Source of the DNA: Plecoglossus altivelis
Lineage: Eukaryota; Chordata; Actinopteri; Osmeriformes; Plecoglossidae
Assembly: GCA_036571765.1 (NCBI GenBank)
Contig: BROE01000011.1
Span: 8,152,612 to 8,216,611, forward strand
DNA: 64,000 bases
Reading direction: 5' to 3'
The translations under genes and the position numbers were made by a program. A model generated the notes under the pieces. That model searched no databases. It had not been told where the DNA came from and worked only from the letters and a program-made list of their open reading frames with translations. Shown here one piece after another: positions 60,701 through 64,000 of the stretch. Position 1 is the first letter of the stretch. Every line of letters starts with the position of its first letter.

Positions 60701-63700
60701 CACAATTCTGAAACTATTCTTGGTCAGTCCTAAGTTTTGGTAAACTTGGTTGCACTGGCTAGGATCCCTGAGTGACCACAGAGGCTGAGGGGCTTAGTGG
60801 GGATATTTCTGCTTTTGGCCCCCCATCACTGCATGATGTATAGTCATCACTCTTTAATGGGATTACGAAACATTACTGCAATACTTAACAGCCCCATCCA
60901 CTTCTGTTGAGGAAATCTCTGACAAATGTCTGATCTCAATAACTTCAATTCTTTTCCTCTCTCCTCTCCTCCCCACTACTTCTCTTATGGCTGTGCATAC
61001 ATTAACACAGCATTAATCTGTTTATTGTACCCTGTGATTTTTCATGCTGCCAATGACATTTAATCTCTTCCTGCAGATTAATGACAACAGGAGATTTTAC
61101 AAAGCAGCAGTCAGCCAGCCAGGGAGAATCCCTCTCCATTGTTGACCTGTTATTTGGTCACTGCCAGACAACTTGATGGTTCAGTTAGAAGGATTAGAAG
61201 GAAATCGTAATAGCCCTTATGGTGTTATTATGTTGTTCTAGAAAACAACCGTATCACATATGACGTGCAACTTCCCATTGTCTTCAACAATCTACACACA
61301 CATTGTCATAGTAACAGGATTCAAGAGGCTGCTTTCTCTTGTGGCCCCAGCTTGTGAACTGGGGCCCTTATATAGAGCGGGAGTAAACCTTTTAGCTCTA
61401 ATTGGTTTGACAGAGAGTGCTTCATCCCAGATTCAGACCTGGAAGTGAAATGAACTAATTTGAGACGGATTAAAGGGACAGGATGTGAATGAGTCTGTGT
61501 GTACTGTGGGTTCACGTGTGTTAATATCCTCTTGGTGTGTGTGGTGCATGCTAGCTTGAGCGTGTGTGTGAGGTGTAGGCCTGTGTGTGTGCATATGTAA
61601 TTCTGGGTTTATGTGTGTTAATGTAATTGCATGTGTGTGTGTGTGTGTTGGACAGAGTGTGTGGATCAAGGTATATAAACAAAAAAAGAGTGGAAAGACA
61701 GACTGATTAAGAGCATCTAGCAGCTTAGGCCTGTAGGTCACTGAAGTTCAAAAGCTTACAGCATAGTGACTCACACTGAGCGTGGCTCCAGACATAGTAC
61801 CTTGTGCAAAGCCTCCGACCCCACTACACTTCCCACAACCCCTGAATAGTGCTTCTGTACACTGACGTTAGAATAGATTTGATTAGTAAAGCCCAGCTCC
61901 TTCTCCAATGTTCAGGATTGTACATGGGAAATCCCATTAAATGCGGAAAATTTGAGGGTAAAATTAATTGTCAAAGTCGGTAAAATGCTGTTGTGGTGAC
62001 GACGAGGCACAGACAGTTTTCTGCGCCTTACACAGCCAGAAGCAGACACACTTCAGGAGAGAGTCTCTGTAATGGGTGATGAGAAGAGGATCTCTTTGAT
62101 CACGGGGCATTACTGTGTTAATCTGACAAAGCCAGCAGTGATCACTTTGCCCTTGCCTGGGCGTGCATGCACAACCCTGCACACAGATGGTCACTCATCC
62201 ACTGTTGCTGTCTGCACGCGCTCCTCTCGCTGTCCCCTAGCTGAATGGATGCTGGAGAGTGGGCTTTCCTAACATGATATCATGCTATAAACCCTTCATG
62301 AAATGGGTCTGATAAGGTATTGTTGACAACCTAACCATCTAGAGAGGTATACCACTTAAACTTAGACAGGACAACGATATGGGTTTGAATCTATTCATAA
62401 TCGCTACAGATTGAAATGTCCCTCTAGTAACAGGATGCTACAGTAAAGGGTTTCCTAATGCATCCCAGACACCCCGAACACTCACCAAGCATGCTTCCTG
62501 TGATGAGGATGTCAAAGAGGGTGTCGGCATAGCGACGGTAGTCGAGTCGTGAGCCTGTGACATCGAGGAACTTGGCTAAAGCATCTAGGTCCCCGCCTGC
62601 TTCGTTGAGGCCCAGAACGATCGTGTCTCGGAAAACTGTGGGCTCAAACTTCTCCTTTTCATCTGAGAGGGAAAAAGAGAACAGGGTTAGGACAGGGAGA
62701 TCTACTAACATCTGCTCAGAAGAGGTGTTGTCATCCGCAAACACACTTGAGTCGAGTGAGGTCAGCTGTAAGCCAGTATGTGGATGATGTCTATTCTCAG
62801 TGTGTTGGCTAGCAGGGATAAAAGTAGCTGATCACACAGACACACAGAGCCCAGGTATGGAACTCCTGGACAGGGATGTATTTTGGTCTGCCCTGCTTAA
62901 TCCTGTTTGTGTCTTCACACAAAAAAATATATCATCACCTCGAGGTGGCCTCACTGGGACTGGGGCTGTTTGGACATCCTGCAAACGTGTTAATAAGTAA
63001 AGCTAGCAAACCAGCGGGTCAACCAACCAGCTGGTCAACCAACCAGCTGGTCAACAAACCAGCAGGTTAACGAACCAGCTTCCCAGCCAGATAACCCGCT
63101 AGCCAGTCCCCCAAAAAAACAACCTTAAAACTAGGCAGGCAGCTGGCCAGCAAAACTAGCCTGCCAGCCAACCTGCCTGCAAGCAGGGTTTTGTGTAGAG
63201 GGTTTGTGTATGAGCCAGACAACCTGTTACCACTGTTGACAGGCCTTGCAACTCAGTGAAGTTTAGGGAAGGCCTTCAAAGTGTTTACTGTTTGGGAGTG
63301 AGAATATGTGAAGAGTGTGAGTACAGTATGTGCTTCTAGGCTGGTGGTGCATTGAGTCGAGAGACCAGCTTTTGAGGATACCAACACAAGCGGCTCAGAG
63401 GAATCTTGTCACTGCTGAAACATTGAAAACAGTTTGTCTGTAGCGAAAAACACAGTGTGGTTTTAGGGATTTGGCCACTAATGAACTGCCATCAAATTTA
63501 TAATCTGCTGTTCATTTATGTTTGTTCACACCATGTATTACAATTGAAAGAGTAGATTTCTGAACTTATAGTAACAAGACTTTGCAAAGAACATACAGCA
63601 CCAACGTTGCATTGCAACACGACTAAACGTTGTTTCCTTGCCAACGTGTGTGGAAAACAGCGAGCCAGTGGCCCTGGGCAGGTGTGTGAGGTACTCACCC

Positions 63701-63762
63701 CTCTTCCTGGTCTTAAACCTCTGGCCTGTAAGCACTGGTTTCTGCTGCCTACCGGTATTCAT
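57775..63762 (-). CDS. bzw2: BZW2 / eIF5-mimic protein 1 (interrupted by an assembly gap)
   Basis: Exons on the minus strand: 63762-63699, 62662-62486, 60500-60397, 60204-60139, 60051-59946 (cut by the gap), then after the gap 58847-58701, 58383-58245, 58058-57936 and 57803-57775. The protein starts MNTGRQQKPVLTGQRFKTRK and continues KFEPTVFRDTIVLGLNEAGG, SRLDYRRYADTLFDILITGS, KLIRRYKYLEKGFEEEIKK and SEQTKLAMLTGILLANGTLP. After the gap come KEEMKRNELQEQAVIGLLW and the W2/eIF5C domain (YAPLLAVFSTQGQSELVLLL, KGKSVFLEQMKKFVEWLQNA). The acidic tail ends ESEGEED. Compared with human BZW2 (419 aa), roughly 100 residues are missing and should lie in or beside the run of N. Role: competes with eIF5 for eIF2/eIF3 and tightens start-codon choice. 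The 5' UTR continues beyond the acceptor at about 63770. Confidence 0.95.
58915..59408. repeat. 19-bp minisatellite abutting the assembly gap
   Basis: Tandem units of GACACTACCTCTCTTATAG and GACACTACCTCTCGTATGG, about 26 copies, mixed in blocks, with one diverged unit near 58985. It lies in a bzw2 intron and runs into the N stretch, so the array probably caused the gap. Confidence 0.93.
59409..59945. other. assembly gap (537 N)
   Basis: Unresolved bases inside bzw2. The exon after it begins mid-codon run at 59946, so coding sequence is lost. Confidence 0.99.
60980..61240. promoter_or_regulatory. candidate conserved non-coding element in a bzw2 intron
   Basis: Complex, repeat-free, TAAT-rich sequence (CATTAATCTGTTTATTG, CATTTAATCTC, CAGATTAATGACA) with balanced composition, unlike its microsatellite-rich surroundings. 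Proposed only from composition and homeodomain-type motifs. Confidence 0.25.
63010..63115. repeat. short imperfect AACCAGCTGGTC-type repeat
   Basis: Several AACCAGC(T/G)GGTCAACC units follow each other in the first visible bzw2 intron; the unit is itself near-palindromic (CCAGCTGG). Confidence 0.7.
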
Positions 63763-64000
63763 AAAAGTCCTGAAGAGGAAACACAACACTTCTTAGCACT
63801 AAACACTTTTTCATCATCGAACACCCACATGCACAAACACGGTCCAACCAGGAAAAACTTTTGGGTTTGATAGAAAGCTATGGATTCATTAGTAATATTT
63901 GTAAGTAATTTGCACATGATATGTACAAATGATCTGATGCATTCGAATAGTGGTCAAGCAAAGCTGGCATGGTTCAACATGGTTGAACAACATATCTGAT

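Noticed and set aside
1..64000. Prokaryotic-type features (operons, CRISPR arrays, insertion sequences, ribosome binding sites)
   Set aside because: The window is vertebrate nuclear DNA; tandem repeats present are minisatellites without CRISPR-like spacers, and genes are intron-split.

Overview
The window looks like nuclear chromosomal DNA from a teleost fish. Every gene is a vertebrate orthologue split by small GT-AG introns, spacers are rich in dinucleotide microsatellites and minisatellites, and one repeat resembles the common teleost 'GCTCTTATCCAGAGCGACTTACA' family. Eight protein-coding genes can be rebuilt exon by exon with continuous reading frames. The exact species is not identified.

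Layout. 1-3725: repeat-rich DNA with no gene seen. 3726-7290: abhd5 (+), lipid-droplet lipolysis co-activator, whose first exon and promoter lie in an almost perfect 748-bp tandem duplication. 7660-12410: gene-poor spacer with a 13-bp minisatellite at two sites. 13859-21105: snrk (-), an AMPK-related kinase, with a 5' exon and a CRE-containing promoter near 23.1-23.2 kb. 24509-26444: rpl14 (-), head to head with abcf1 (27044-34140, +; translation-linked ABC ATPase). abcf1 converges on mrps18b (34716-36344, -; mitochondrial ribosome), which is head to head with ppp1r10/PNUTS (coding 41171-45654, +, with TATA/CRE start near 37.05 kb). 49.8-51.7 kb: agr2 (+), converging on tspan13 (53355-56535, -). 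57775-63762: bzw2 (-), interrupted by a 537-base assembly gap; its 5' UTR runs out of the window.

The neighbourhood joins three blocks that are separate in human: abhd5/snrk/rpl14 (3p22), abcf1/mrps18b/ppp1r10 (the MHC class I framework region of 6p21) and agr2/tspan13/bzw2 (7p21). The genes do not form one pathway. rpl14, abcf1 and bzw2 act in cytosolic translation and mrps18b in mitochondrial translation. ppp1r10 is a nuclear PP1 regulator, agr2 an ER disulfide-isomerase-like protein, and tspan13 a membrane tetraspanin.

Points most worth a second look: three 22-nt hairpins with identical arms inside ppp1r10 intron 1; the duplicated abhd5 exon 1; loss of about 16 kinase-domain codons of snrk at a 23-base poly-C run, with a second 23-base homopolymer in the mrps18b/ppp1r10 promoter; two GC-AG introns and a tRNA-Cys-like sequence in abcf1; and four same-orientation YY1-type motifs between mrps18b and ppp1r10.
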